The notes beneath the pieces are model-generated. The model was not told the origin of the DNA. It searched no databases and worked only from the letters and a program-made list of their open reading frames with translations. A stretch of DNA of 31,586 bases from an uncultured Georgenia sp. GTDB lineage: Bacteria; Actinomycetota; Actinomycetes; Actinomycetales; Actinomycetaceae. The position numbers and the translations under genes are program-made. This document shows positions 22,070 through 29,221 of this stretch, in pieces (position 1 is the stretch's first letter; each line of letters starts with the position of its first letter). The stretch lies in contig NZ_CALGNQ010000191.1 in assembly GCF_937958535.1 (NCBI RefSeq), positions 1 through 31,586 of the forward strand, given 5' to 3'.

Positions 22070-23995
22070 TCACACGACGGTGAGGGTGACCGTCGTGCCG
22101 GGGACGGCCAGCTCCCCGGCCGCCGGGGACATGCTGCGGACGGTGCCGAAGATGCCGCCGAGCACCCGCTCGATCTCGACCTCGAAGCCGGCGGCGCGCA
22201 GCTCCTCGGCGGCGGCGTCGACCTGACGCCCGACGAGGTTGGGCAGCTCGACCGGCTGCGGGCCCAGGGAGACGGTGATGGTGACGTCGTCACCGCGGTA
22301 GACCTCGACGCCGTCGCCCGGCGAGGGGGACTGGCTGATCACCCGCCCGGCCGGGACGCTGGGGTGGTGGCTCTCCTCGACCACGGCCCCCAGGCCGGCG
22401 GAGTCGAGGTCCGAGACGGCCGTCTCCTGGTCCGCCCCGACGACCGAGACGAGCTCGACAGGTTCCCGGCCTGCTGACACGACGAGGTCGACCGGCTGGT
22501 TGTAGGGGATGACCTCACCGGCGGCCGGGGTGAGGGAGATCACCTGGCCCTGGGGCACCTCGTCGTCCCAGGGGGTGTCCACCGTGCCGACGGTGAGCTG
22601 GGCGTCGGTCAGCGCCGAGACGGCCTCCTCCTGGGTGAGCCCGGCGACGTCCGGCACCTCGACCATGAGGATGCCGCGGGAGACGTGGAGGGCGACGCTG
22701 CCGTCCCGGTGGACCCGCTCACCCGGACCCGGGTCGGCGGCGAAGACCTCGCTCTCGGGTGCGGTGTCGTGGTGCTCGCGCTCGACGGTCAGGTCCAGCC
22801 CGGCCTCGGTGAGGAGGTCGACGGCCTGGTCCTCGGTGAGGCCCACGACCTCGGGCACGGTGAGGTAGGCGCCCGGGCCCTGCGTGAACCACCACCATCC
22901 CCCGGCCCCGCCGCCGAGGGCGAGCAGGAGGAGCGTGCCCAGGAGCACGGCGGTGCGCCGACGGCGGCGCGGACGGCGCTGCCGGGGAGCGTCCGGCTCG
23001 GCGTCGCCCGGGGCGATCGCCCCGATCGGCAGCGCGACGGTGCTGCCCGAGAGCGGGGTGAGGGCGGTGGCCCCGGGGTCGGTGTCGTCCTCGGTCTGCT
23101 CGGGCGGCTCGGCGGGGTCGACGTCGGCCCGGCGCGCGAGGTCGGCGTCGTCGAGCGCGGCGCGGGTGCGGCGGAGGAGGGCGAGCGCGGCGTCGGCGTC
23201 GGCGGGGCGGTCGGCGGGGTCCCGGGCGGTGAGTGCGGCGACGAGCTCGTCCACCTCGGCGGGCAGCCAGTCCACCCGGGAGGAGGGGAGCGGGACGCCG
23301 TCGTTGACGTGCTGGAACGCGACGCGGATCGGTTGGTCCGCCACGAAGGGCTGGCCGCCGGTGACGAGCTCGAAGAGGACCACCCCGACGGCGTAGACGT
23401 CGGCGCGGGCGTCGGCCACCCCGGAGGTGACGATCTCCGGGGCGAGGTAGGCCACCGTGCCGAGCACGGTGCCCGTCGAGACCATCGTCGCCTCGGAGAC
23501 GGCCCGGGCCAGCCCGAAGTCGGTGACCTTGGGGCGCCCCGACCGGTCGAGGAGGACGTTCTCGGGCTTGACGTCCCGGTGGACCATCTGCTCCCGGTGC
23601 GCGCAGGCCAGGGCCTCGAGGACGTCCTCGGTGAGATCGAGCGCCCGGCCGAGCGGGAGCGCGCCGGTGCGGCGCAGCTCGGTGCGCAGGTTGTGACCCG
23701 TGATGAGCTCCATCGCCAGGTAGCTGGCGTCATCGGTGTGCCCCTGGTCGTAGATCGCGACGATCCCGGGGTGGTTGAGCCGCGCCGCCGCCCGTGCCTC
23801 GCGCCGGAAGCGGGCGACGAAGTCGGCGCTCTCCGCGAGGTGCGGGTGCATGACCTTGAGCGCCACCGTGCGGTCGAGGCGGCGGTCGAGCGCGCGGTAC
23901 ACGGTGGCGGTCCCACCGCGGGCCACGCGCGAGCGCACCTCGTACCGGCCGTCCAGGACACGGCCGAGCATGGGGTCGCTCACGGTCCGCTGCAC
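22070..23995 (-). CDS. PASTA-domain Ser/Thr protein kinase
   Basis: A 641-residue membrane kinase. Catalytic domain about 18-280: RGGTATVY glycine loop, K47 in VALKVM, H139-R-D141-VKPEN, D159-FG, activation loop with T172-T180 candidates, APE. A basic RRPRRRRR stretch precedes one helix (about 348-370). Outside follow four PASTA repeats from about residue 375, which bind muropeptides or lipid II. Its place beside aroG and the Rv2175c-like gene is that of pknL in M. tuberculosis, though M. tuberculosis PknL lacks PASTA repeats. GTG 23995 follows TAGACT by 7 nt; a second GTG four codons later is possible. It probably links cell-wall state to growth control. Confidence 0.95.
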   Translation of the reverse strand: MQRTVSDPMLGRVLDGRYEVRSRVARGGTATVYRALDRRLDRTVALKVMHPHLAESADFVARFRREARAAARLNHPGIVAIYDQGHTDDASYLAMELITGHNLRTELRRTGALPLGRALDLTEDVLEALACAHREQMVHRDVKPENVLLDRSGRPKVTDFGLARAVSEATMVSTGTVLGTVAYLAPEIVTSGVADARADVYAVGVVLFELVTGGQPFVADQPIRVAFQHVNDGVPLPSSRVDWLPAEVDELVAALTARDPADRPADADAALALLRRTRAALDDADLARRADVDPAEPPEQTEDDTDPGATALTPLSGSTVALPIGAIAPGDAEPDAPRQRRPRRRRRTAVLLGTLLLLALGGGAGGWWWFTQGPGAYLTVPEVVGLTEDQAVDLLTEAGLDLTVEREHHDTAPESEVFAADPGPGERVHRDGSVALHVSRGILMVEVPDVAGLTQEEAVSALTDAQLTVGTVDTPWDDEVPQGQVISLTPAAGEVIPYNQPVDLVVSAGREPVELVSVVGADQETAVSDLDSAGLGAVVEESHHPSVPAGRVISQSPSPGDGVEVYRGDDVTITVSLGPQPVELPNLVGRQVDAAAEELRAAGFEVEIERVLGGIFGTVRSMSPAAGELAVPGTTVTLTVV

Positions 23996-24002
23996 GGCCC
24001 CG

Positions 24003-24008
24003 AGTCTA
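24003..24008 (-). promoter_or_regulatory. Candidate -10 box for leaderless kinase transcript
   Basis: TAGACT on the minus strand, 7 nt before GTG 23995. No ribosome site upstream of that start, which supports the leaderless reading. Confidence 0.55.
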
Positions 24009-24051
24009 GGGTGGGGCCGGCCCTCCGGGCGGGAGGTGGCTCGGTGAGGCG

Positions 24052-24073
24052 GCGCGGGCGTCGTGTCCCGCGC
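24052..24073. terminator. Terminator hairpin after the LysM gene
   Basis: GCGCGGG (24052-24058) pairs with CCCGCGC (24067-24073) with an 8-nt loop, 3 bp after the stop of the LysM transglycosylase gene on the minus strand. No T-run. Confidence 0.55.
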
Positions 24074-24076
24074 GGG

Positions 24077-25507
24077 TCAGAACTGCCGCATGAGGCTCTT
24101 GATCCCGGCCACGTAGTTCCGGGTGTCGGAGTACATGCCGTTGCGCAGCACCCCGGCCAGCCCCTGGTAGTACCCGGCGATCGCGGTGTCGAGGTCGGGT
24201 GCGGTGCGGACCAGCTGGCGCAGGATGGCAACCCCGGCGGTGACGTTGTCCTGCGGGTCGAGGAGGTTGAGCCGGCGCCCCACGAGGGTGGAGGCCCACT
24301 CACCCGAGCTCGGGATGACCTGCATGACGCCGACCGCGTTGGCGGGGGAGACGGCGCGGGCGTCGAACCCGGACTCCTGCTGCGCGACGGCGAGGGCGAG
24401 GGCGGGGTCCACCCCCATCCGCTCCGCGGTGGCCCGCACCATGCTGCGCATCTGGGCGCGGGAGGGGACGTCCATCGAGTTGAGCGTCGCCTTGTTGGCG
24501 TTGGCCGCCGAGACGACGTCGTCGGCGTAGGTCCGGCCGAGGAACGTGTCGCCGACCAGCTGCCCGCCGGCCGCACCGGGGATGGTGAGCCGCTGCCCGA
24601 TGGTGATACGGCCCGCGTCGCGCAGGCCGTTGGCCGAGGTGATCGCCGAGACGGTGGTGCCGTACTGCGAGGCGATACCGCTGACGGTCTCCCCGGAGCG
24701 CACGATGTGGGTCCGGGCCGCGGCGCGGGAGCTCGTCGGGGTGCTCCGGGCGTTGCTCACCGGGGTGGTGCGTGCGGTGTCCGAGCCCGACCCGCCGGGG
24801 ATGGTGAGGCGCTGGCCGACGTAGATGAGGCCGGCGTCGCGCAGGTTGTTGGCCGAGGTGATCGCCGAGACGGTGGTGCCGTACTGCTTGGCCAGACCCG
24901 AGACGGTCTCCCCCGTGCGCACGACGTGGGTGCGGGCCGCGGTGCTGCCGGACGAGGCGCGGCTCGCCCCGCCGGAGGCGCTGACCGCGCTCGTGGCGCC
25001 CGGGATGGTGAGCCGCTGGCCGATGACGATGAGGGCCCGCGAGTCGAGCCGGTTGGCGGCGACGATCTCCGCGACGGTCGTGCCGTAGCGCTTCGCCAGC
25101 GCGGAGACGGTGTCCCCGGCGACCACGGTGTGCGTCGTGGTGGTCGTGGTGGGGCGCGGTGCCTCGGTCCGGGCGCCGCTCCCGGCGGCCGACGGCAGGC
25201 GGAGCACCTGGCCGACCTTGATCAGGGCGTCCGGGCCGAGGTTGTTCGCGGCGACGATCGCCGCGACGCTCGTCCCCGTCCGGGCCGCGATGGCGCTGAC
25301 GGTGTCGCCCGCCCGCACCCGGTAGGTCGCCGTGGGTACGGCGCGGGGGAGGGTCGGGACGCTCAGCGCGGTCGCCCCGACGGTCTGCGTCGCGGGGACG
25401 GTCGCTGCGCCGGCGGGCACGGCCATCGCCGCGACGGTGGTCGCCGCCAGCGCGAGACTGACGCCGGTGCGACGTGCCGGACGGCGGGTGTGCGCATGTG
25501 CCTTCAT
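24077..25507 (-). CDS. Secreted LysM lytic transglycosylase
   Basis: A 476-residue exported cell-wall enzyme. A signal peptide covers about 1-35 (basic RRPARR, hydrophobic core, AGA-type cleavage). Four LysM repeats follow at about 61-105, 125-169, 193-237 and 266-310, separated by Ser/Thr/Ala linkers; they bind peptidoglycan. A SLT-type transglycosylase domain spans about 353-470 with E378 in QQESGFD as catalytic acid, then VGVMQVIPSSGEW and AGYYQGL. It cleaves glycan strands between MurNAc and GlcNAc. ATG 25507 has GGAGG 5 nt upstream. It sits between the PASTA kinase and the Rv2175c-like gene, which fits coordinated wall remodelling. Confidence 0.93.
   Translation of the reverse strand: MKAHAHTRRPARRTGVSLALAATTVAAMAVPAGAATVPATQTVGATALSVPTLPRAVPTATYRVRAGDTVSAIAARTGTSVAAIVAANNLGPDALIKVGQVLRLPSAAGSGARTEAPRPTTTTTTHTVVAGDTVSALAKRYGTTVAEIVAANRLDSRALIVIGQRLTIPGATSAVSASGGASRASSGSTAARTHVVRTGETVSGLAKQYGTTVSAITSANNLRDAGLIYVGQRLTIPGGSGSDTARTTPVSNARSTPTSSRAAARTHIVRSGETVSGIASQYGTTVSAITSANGLRDAGRITIGQRLTIPGAAGGQLVGDTFLGRTYADDVVSAANANKATLNSMDVPSRAQMRSMVRATAERMGVDPALALAVAQQESGFDARAVSPANAVGVMQVIPSSGEWASTLVGRRLNLLDPQDNVTAGVAILRQLVRTAPDLDTAIAGYYQGLAGVLRNGMYSDTRNYVAGIKSLMRQF
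24615..24887. repeat. Near-identical 54-bp duplication within LysM repeats 3 and 4
   Basis: Blocks 24615-24668 and 24834-24887 match at 52 of 54 bases, 219 bp (73 codons) apart. LysM repeats 1 and 2 are far less alike. This points to recent duplication or gene conversion of one repeat plus its linker. Confidence 0.8.
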
Positions 25508-25517
25508 CGGTCCTCCA

Positions 25518-25551
25518 CGACATGTCTCGGCGGCATGCATGTCGGGCCGCC
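25518..25551 (-). promoter_or_regulatory. Possible pseudoknot in the leader before the LysM ribosome site
   Basis: On the minus strand GGCGGC (25551-25546) can pair with GCCGCC (25534-25529). CGACATG (25544-25538), within the loop of that stem, can pair with CATGTCG (25524-25518). The order is that of an H-type pseudoknot, with linkers of 1, 3 and 4 nt. The second stem ends right beside the GGAGG ribosome site. The pairing is read directly from the sequence; any regulatory function is inference. Confidence 0.4.
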
Positions 25552-25591
25552 CGTGACTGTAGTGACTGGTGTGATTGTTGTTAACGGTGTG

Positions 25592-25620
25592 ACACTAGCG
25601 TTATCCACCCGTGACGTAAA
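25592..25620 (-). promoter_or_regulatory. Candidate promoter of LysM transglycosylase gene
   Basis: On the minus strand TTTACG (four of six to TTGACA) is followed after 17 nt by TAGTGT (25597-25592). Transcription would start near 25585, leaving a leader of about 78 nt. The odd palindrome GTGTGACAC and an inverted repeat TAACG-N12-CGTTA overlap the -10 and start region and may be operators. Confidence 0.5.
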
Positions 25621-25672
25621 GGCGAGTCGAGACGACGCACCCGGCCGGGACGCCGCACGGGCGGCACGTCAG

Positions 25673-25678
25673 TACGCT
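25673..25678 (+). promoter_or_regulatory. Candidate -10 box for leaderless Rv2175c-like transcript
   Basis: TACGCT ends 6 nt before ATG 25685. No -35 match stands out. GCTGGG just before the start is too close to serve as a ribosome site. Confidence 0.45.
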
Positions 25679-25684
25679 GCTGGG

Positions 25685-26056
25685 ATGACCGACGCATCCG
25701 GCACCCGCTGGTACTCCCTTCCCGAGGTGGCCGAGATCCTCGGCATCCGCCTGCGGGACGTGCGCACCCTGCTCCGCGACAACGCGCTCGCCGCCAGCCG
25801 CCGCGGGCGTGAGGACGGCCCTGTCCTCGTGCCCGCGGACTTCCTCCTCACCGCCGAGGACGGCGCGGCCCGCCCGGGGCCCGTGCCCGCGCTGCGCGGC
25901 ACCCTCATCCAGCTCCAGGACGGCGGCTTCACCGTCGAGGAGGCGGTGGAGTGGCTGCTCACCGAGCGGGAGGAGCTGGGGACCACCCCGATCGCCGCGC
26001 TGCGGGCGCGGCGCATCCACGAGGTCCGGCGCGTCGCCCAGACCGTCGCGCTGTGA
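25685..26056 (+). CDS. Rv2175c-like winged HTH DNA-binding protein
   Basis: A 123-residue protein. Residues about 9-60 form a helix-turn-helix of the Rv2175c/excisionase-like type (WYSLPEVAEILGIRLRDV, then a wing), and the rest (LIQLQDGGFTVEEAVEWLL, RRIHEVRRVAQ) matches the helical C-terminal part of Rv2175c. In M. tuberculosis Rv2175c is a substrate of PknL, its neighbour, and phosphorylation in its N-terminal tail reduces DNA binding. Here that tail is short (MTDASGTRW), leaving only T2, S5 and T7 as possible targets. The kinase gene is two genes away. It probably connects kinase signalling to transcription, but its targets are unknown. Confidence 0.9.
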   Translation: MTDASGTRWYSLPEVAEILGIRLRDVRTLLRDNALAASRRGREDGPVLVPADFLLTAEDGAARPGPVPALRGTLIQLQDGGFTVEEAVEWLLTEREELGTTPIAALRARRIHEVRRVAQTVAL

Positions 26057-26103
26057 GCGGCACTGCGCCCGGCGTCTCCTCGGCCGGCCGCAGCGCCGCT
26101 CAC
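26053..26103. terminator. Strong bidirectional terminator
   Basis: GTGAGCGGC (26053-26061) pairs exactly with GCCGCTCAC (26095-26103). After one mismatch, CTGC (26063-26066) pairs with GCAG (26090-26093). It overlaps the stop of the Rv2175c-like gene and lies 4 bp from the stop of the convergent hydrolase gene. Confidence 0.7.
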
Positions 26104-26107
26104 CGGG

Positions 26108-26770
26108 TCAGTGGCCCCGGTCGACCCACTCCTGCAGGTAGGGCTTCTCCGCTCCCACCGACGTCGCCTCCCCGTGCCCGGTGAGCACCTCCGTCGACTC
26201 GGGCAGGGTGAGGATCCGCTTCCGGATCGAGGCGATGATCGTGGGGAAGTCGGAGTAGGAGCGGCCGGTGGCGCCCGGACCGCCGCGGAACAGGGTGTCC
26301 CCGGAGAACAGCACCCCGCCCGGTCCGAGGTCCGGGGCGTGGAAGCACGTGGACCCGGGGGAGTGGCCCGGGGTGTGCACGGCGGTGAGCGTCACCCCAC
26401 CGACGGTGAACCGCTCGCCGTCGGAGATGTCCCGGTCGGCCCTCGTGCCGGGGTAGACCTGCTCCCAGAGCACGGTGTCCTCCGGATTGAGGTGGACCGG
26501 TGCGCCGACCCGCTCGGCGACCTCCCGCACGGCGCGGATGTGGTCGTCGTGGCCGTGGGTGAGGAGGATCGCCACGACGCGGCGTCCGCCCACCGCCTCG
26601 ACGACGGCGTCCGGGTCGTGGGCGGGGTCGATGACGATGCACTCTTCGTCGTCACCCACGATCCACACGTTGTTGTCCACGTCCCACGTGCCCCCGTCCA
26701 GCGAGAAGGTCCCGCTGGTGACGAGGTTCTCCACGCGCACGCGGCCGTCCGCGCTGGTCCGTGCTGTCAC
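26108..26770 (-). CDS. MBL-fold metallo-hydrolase linked to mycothiol formaldehyde pathway
   Basis: A 220-residue glyoxalase-II-like metallo-beta-lactamase-fold hydrolase. The metal site is LLT-H72-G-H74-D-D76-H77, with HTPGHSPGS, FSGDTLF (bridging Asp) and LTGHGEAT later. It lies 27 bp after the mycothiol-dependent dehydrogenase gene; the same pair occurs as Rv2259-Rv2260 in M. tuberculosis. It may hydrolyse the thioester product (S-formylmycothiol) to formate and free mycothiol; this is inference from context. GTG 26770 has AAGGAG 7-8 nt upstream. It has no membrane or signal segment. Confidence 0.88.
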   Translation of the reverse strand: MTARTSADGRVRVENLVTSGTFSLDGGTWDVDNNVWIVGDDEECIVIDPAHDPDAVVEAVGGRRVVAILLTHGHDDHIRAVREVAERVGAPVHLNPEDTVLWEQVYPGTRADRDISDGERFTVGGVTLTAVHTPGHSPGSTCFHAPDLGPGGVLFSGDTLFRGGPGATGRSYSDFPTIIASIRKRILTLPESTEVLTGHGEATSVGAEKPYLQEWVDRGH

Positions 26771-26797
26771 TGGTGCTCTCCTTCCTGCCCCGGCCGC

Positions 26798-27907
26798 TCA
26801 GGCGCCGGGGGCGGGGTTGATCTCGACGACGGAACGCAGGACCTTCCCGGCCGTCATCTTCGCGAACGCGGCCTCGACGTCGGCGATGCCGATGCGCTCG
26901 CTGACGAAGCCGTCGAGGTCCAGGCGCCCGAGGCGGTACTGCTCGACGAGCATCGGGAAGTCGCGGCTGGGCAGGCAGTCGCCGTACCAGGAGGACTTGA
27001 TCGCCCCGCCGCGTCCGAAGACCTCGTCGAGCGGGATCTCCCAGGCGGTGCCCGGGTCGGGCACGCCGACGAGGACGACGCGCCCGGCGAGGTCACGGGC
27101 CGCGAACGCCTGGGCGAAGGTCGCGGCGACGCCCACGGCGTCGATGACGACGTCGGCGCCGAAGCCGCCGGTGAGCTCGCGGATGGCGGCCACCGGGTCC
27201 TGCTCGCGGGCGTCGACGGTGTGCGTGGCCCCGAAGCGGCGCGCGGTGGCGAGCTTGTCGTCGTCGAGGTCGACGGCGACGATCGTCGTCGCGCCGGCGA
27301 GCGCAGCGCCGGCGACGGCGGCCGTGCCCACGCCGCCGCACCCGATGACCGCGACGGACTCCCCACGCTGCACCTGCCCGGTGTTGACGGCAGCACCGAT
27401 ACCGGCCATGACGCCGCAGCCGAGCAGGCCGAGCGCGGCGAACTGCTCGGGGGCGACCTCCCCCTCGATCCGCGTGCACTGACCGGCCGCGACGAGGGTC
27501 TTCTCCGCGAAGGCGCCGATGCCGAGCGCGGGGGAGAGCGACGTGCCGTCCGGCAGGGTCATCCGCTGCGTGGCGTTGTGCGTGGCGAAGCAGTAGTGGA
27601 GCTGTCCCTTGCGGCAGGCCCGGCACTGGCCGCAGACCGCGCGCCAGTTGAGGATGACGCGGTCGCCCGGGGCGATCTCCGTCACGCCATCGCCGACGGC
27701 GGCGACGACACCGGCGGCCTCGTGCCCCAGGAGGTAGGGGAACTCCTCGCCCACGGCGCCGACCTTGTAGTGGAGGTCGGTCTGGCACACCCCGCAGGTG
27801 ACGACGTCGACCAGCGCCTCCCCGGGGCCGGGGTCGGGGACGAGGATGGTCTCGACGGTGGCGGGCTCGTTCCTGGCCTTGACGACGACGGCCTTGACCT
27901 CGTGCAT
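26798..27907 (-). CDS. S-(hydroxymethyl)mycothiol dehydrogenase
   Basis: A 369-residue zinc alcohol dehydrogenase of the class III-like, mycothiol-using group (MscR/AdhE2). It oxidises the adduct of formaldehyde with mycothiol to S-formylmycothiol and also can reduce S-nitrosomycothiol. Seen: catalytic zinc C41 in GVCQTD, H62-E63, and C164; structural zinc C92, C95, C98 and C106; and the NAD loop IGCGGVG (188-194). TDLHYKVG and ATHNATQRM are typical of this group. ATG 27907 has AAAGGGA about 8 nt upstream. It forms a two-gene operon with the MBL hydrolase and indicates that the organism makes mycothiol. Confidence 0.9.
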   Translation of the reverse strand: MHEVKAVVVKARNEPATVETILVPDPGPGEALVDVVTCGVCQTDLHYKVGAVGEEFPYLLGHEAAGVVAAVGDGVTEIAPGDRVILNWRAVCGQCRACRKGQLHYCFATHNATQRMTLPDGTSLSPALGIGAFAEKTLVAAGQCTRIEGEVAPEQFAALGLLGCGVMAGIGAAVNTGQVQRGESVAVIGCGGVGTAAVAGAALAGATTIVAVDLDDDKLATARRFGATHTVDAREQDPVAAIRELTGGFGADVVIDAVGVAATFAQAFAARDLAGRVVLVGVPDPGTAWEIPLDEVFGRGGAIKSSWYGDCLPSRDFPMLVEQYRLGRLDLDGFVSERIGIADVEAAFAKMTAGKVLRSVVEINPAPGA

Positions 27908-27911
27908 GGAG

Positions 27912-27947
27912 GCATTCCCTTTCGACGACGCTGACGCAGAGGAATGC
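27912..27947. promoter_or_regulatory. Inverted repeat in the leader of the formaldehyde operon
   Basis: GCATTCC (27912-27918) and GGAATGC (27941-27947) are 7-bp inverted arms 22 bp apart. They directly precede the dehydrogenase start and could be an operator or an mRNA hairpin covering the ribosome site. Next to them CGCCGG-GTGA-CCGGCG forms a further small hairpin. Confidence 0.4.
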
Positions 27948-27970
27948 GCCGGGTGACCGGCGACACAGTC

Positions 27971-27976
27971 ACCATA
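27971..27976 (-). promoter_or_regulatory. Possible -10 box for the formaldehyde operon
   Basis: TATGGT on the minus strand, about 63 bp before the dehydrogenase start. No clear -35. Confidence 0.35.
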
Positions 27977-28035
27977 CGATGCGGCTCCGACAGTACCGGG
28001 CACCTCGCCGGCTCCTCAGGGCGCCGCGAGACGCG

Positions 28036-29115
28036 TCAGGAGCGCCGCGAGGTGAGCAGCCGTGCCAGCTCGGTGAGGCTCTCCCGGCTGGCCGGTGGCA
28101 GCTCCAGCGCCTCCAGCGCGGCGAGGCCCTCCTCCAGGTGTGCGGCGATGAGCGACTCGTGCTCGTCGACCGCGCCGGTGGCGTGGAGGATGTCGCGCAG
28201 CTCGGCGACGTCGTCGGCGGTGAGGTCGGGGCGGCCCACGCTGCTGTGCAGGCGCTCCCGCTGCCGGCTGTCGGCACGGCGCAGGGCGAGGGCGAGCAGG
28301 ACGGTGCGCTTGCCCTCGCGCAGGTCGTCACCGGCGGGCTTGCCGGTGACCTCGGGCTCTCCGAAGACGCCGAGCACGTCGTCGCGCAGCTGGAAGGCGA
28401 TGCCGAGCGGCAGGCCGACGGAGCGCAGGCCGGCCAGCGCGTCGTCGTCGGCGCCGGCGAGCGCGGCGCCGAGCACGAGCGGGTGCTCCACGCTGTAGCG
28501 CGCGGACTTGTGGCGGACGACGGTCAGCGACCGGTCGACGTCGTCCTGCGAGCTCCACGGCAGCACCTGGGAGCGCACGTCGAGGTACTGGCCCACGGCC
28601 ACCTCGGCGGTCATGAGGTCCCAGGTGGCCCGGGCGCGACGGGACGCGGCGGCGTCGACGAGGTCCCGGGCACGGTCGAGCTCCACCGAGGAGAGGGTGA
28701 GCAGGAGGTCGCCGAGGAGGATCGCCCCCGCGGCGCCGTGCCGCTCGGGGTCGCCCTGCCAGCCGTTGGCGGTGTGCTCGGCGGCCATGCGGCGGTGCAC
28801 GGCCGGCAGCCCGCGCCGCGTGTGCGAGCCGTCCATGAGGTCGTCGTGGGCGAGGGCGGCCCCCTGGAACAGCTCCAGCGCGCTGCCGGCGAGCACGGGG
28901 GCGGACCCGGCGACCACCGGCTCGGGGGAGAACGCGGTCCAGCCGGCGGTGCAGAACGCGGCGCGCAGGCGTTTGCCCCCGCCGAGGAGGGCCTCACCCG
29001 CGCCGAGGAGCTCGTCCATGCCCGCCAGGCCGTGGAATGGGGCGGTGTGCTCGTGCAGGGCGGCCGTCACACGGTCGGACACGAGCGTGGCCAGGCCGGA
29101 GAGGGAGGGTGCCAT
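28036..29115 (-). CDS. Polyprenyl (geranylgeranyl-type) diphosphate synthase
   Basis: A 359-residue trans-prenyltransferase that builds C15-C20 or longer isoprenoid diphosphates from IPP. The substrate motifs are GGGKRLRA, first Asp-rich D91-D92-LM-D95, and second Asp-rich RD245-D246-VLG followed by GDDLREGKRT. The second motif ends in G rather than the usual D (DDxxG), as I recall for actinobacterial IdsA-type enzymes. Rv2173 (idsA2) lies next to the Rv2175c/pknL region in M. tuberculosis, so it is the likely ortholog. Product chain length is uncertain. ATG 29115 follows TAGGCT by 7 nt and is probably leaderless. Product may feed menaquinone, carotenoid or lipid-carrier synthesis. Confidence 0.9.
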   Translation of the reverse strand: MAPSLSGLATLVSDRVTAALHEHTAPFHGLAGMDELLGAGEALLGGGKRLRAAFCTAGWTAFSPEPVVAGSAPVLAGSALELFQGAALAHDDLMDGSHTRRGLPAVHRRMAAEHTANGWQGDPERHGAAGAILLGDLLLTLSSVELDRARDLVDAAASRRARATWDLMTAEVAVGQYLDVRSQVLPWSSQDDVDRSLTVVRHKSARYSVEHPLVLGAALAGADDDALAGLRSVGLPLGIAFQLRDDVLGVFGEPEVTGKPAGDDLREGKRTVLLALALRRADSRQRERLHSSVGRPDLTADDVAELRDILHATGAVDEHESLIAAHLEEGLAALEALELPPASRESLTELARLLTSRRS

Positions 29116-29122
29116 GGAGCGC

Positions 29123-29128
29123 AGCCTA
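29123..29128 (-). promoter_or_regulatory. Candidate -10 box for leaderless prenyl synthase transcript
   Basis: TAGGCT on the minus strand ends 7 nt before ATG 29115; no ribosome site present. Confidence 0.5.
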
Positions 29129-29221
29129 CGGTGGCCGGCAGTGCTCCACAGCCGACGTCCACGGCAGGTCGTCCACCGGTGGTGGGTGCACCGCGGCGGG
29201 CCTCCGCGGCCGGGGTGTGGC

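Noticed and set aside
25508..25600. ydaO-type c-di-AMP riboswitch ahead of the LysM wall hydrolase
   Set aside because: The leader (about 78 nt) is too short and none of the conserved ydaO core sequences is seen.
22685..26056. A plus-strand frame open for over 1,100 codons across the kinase and LysM genes
   Set aside because: It is the antisense of two well-supported minus-strand genes; composition is Gly/Arg/Val-rich with no domain. Only its final part (from 25685) is a real gene.
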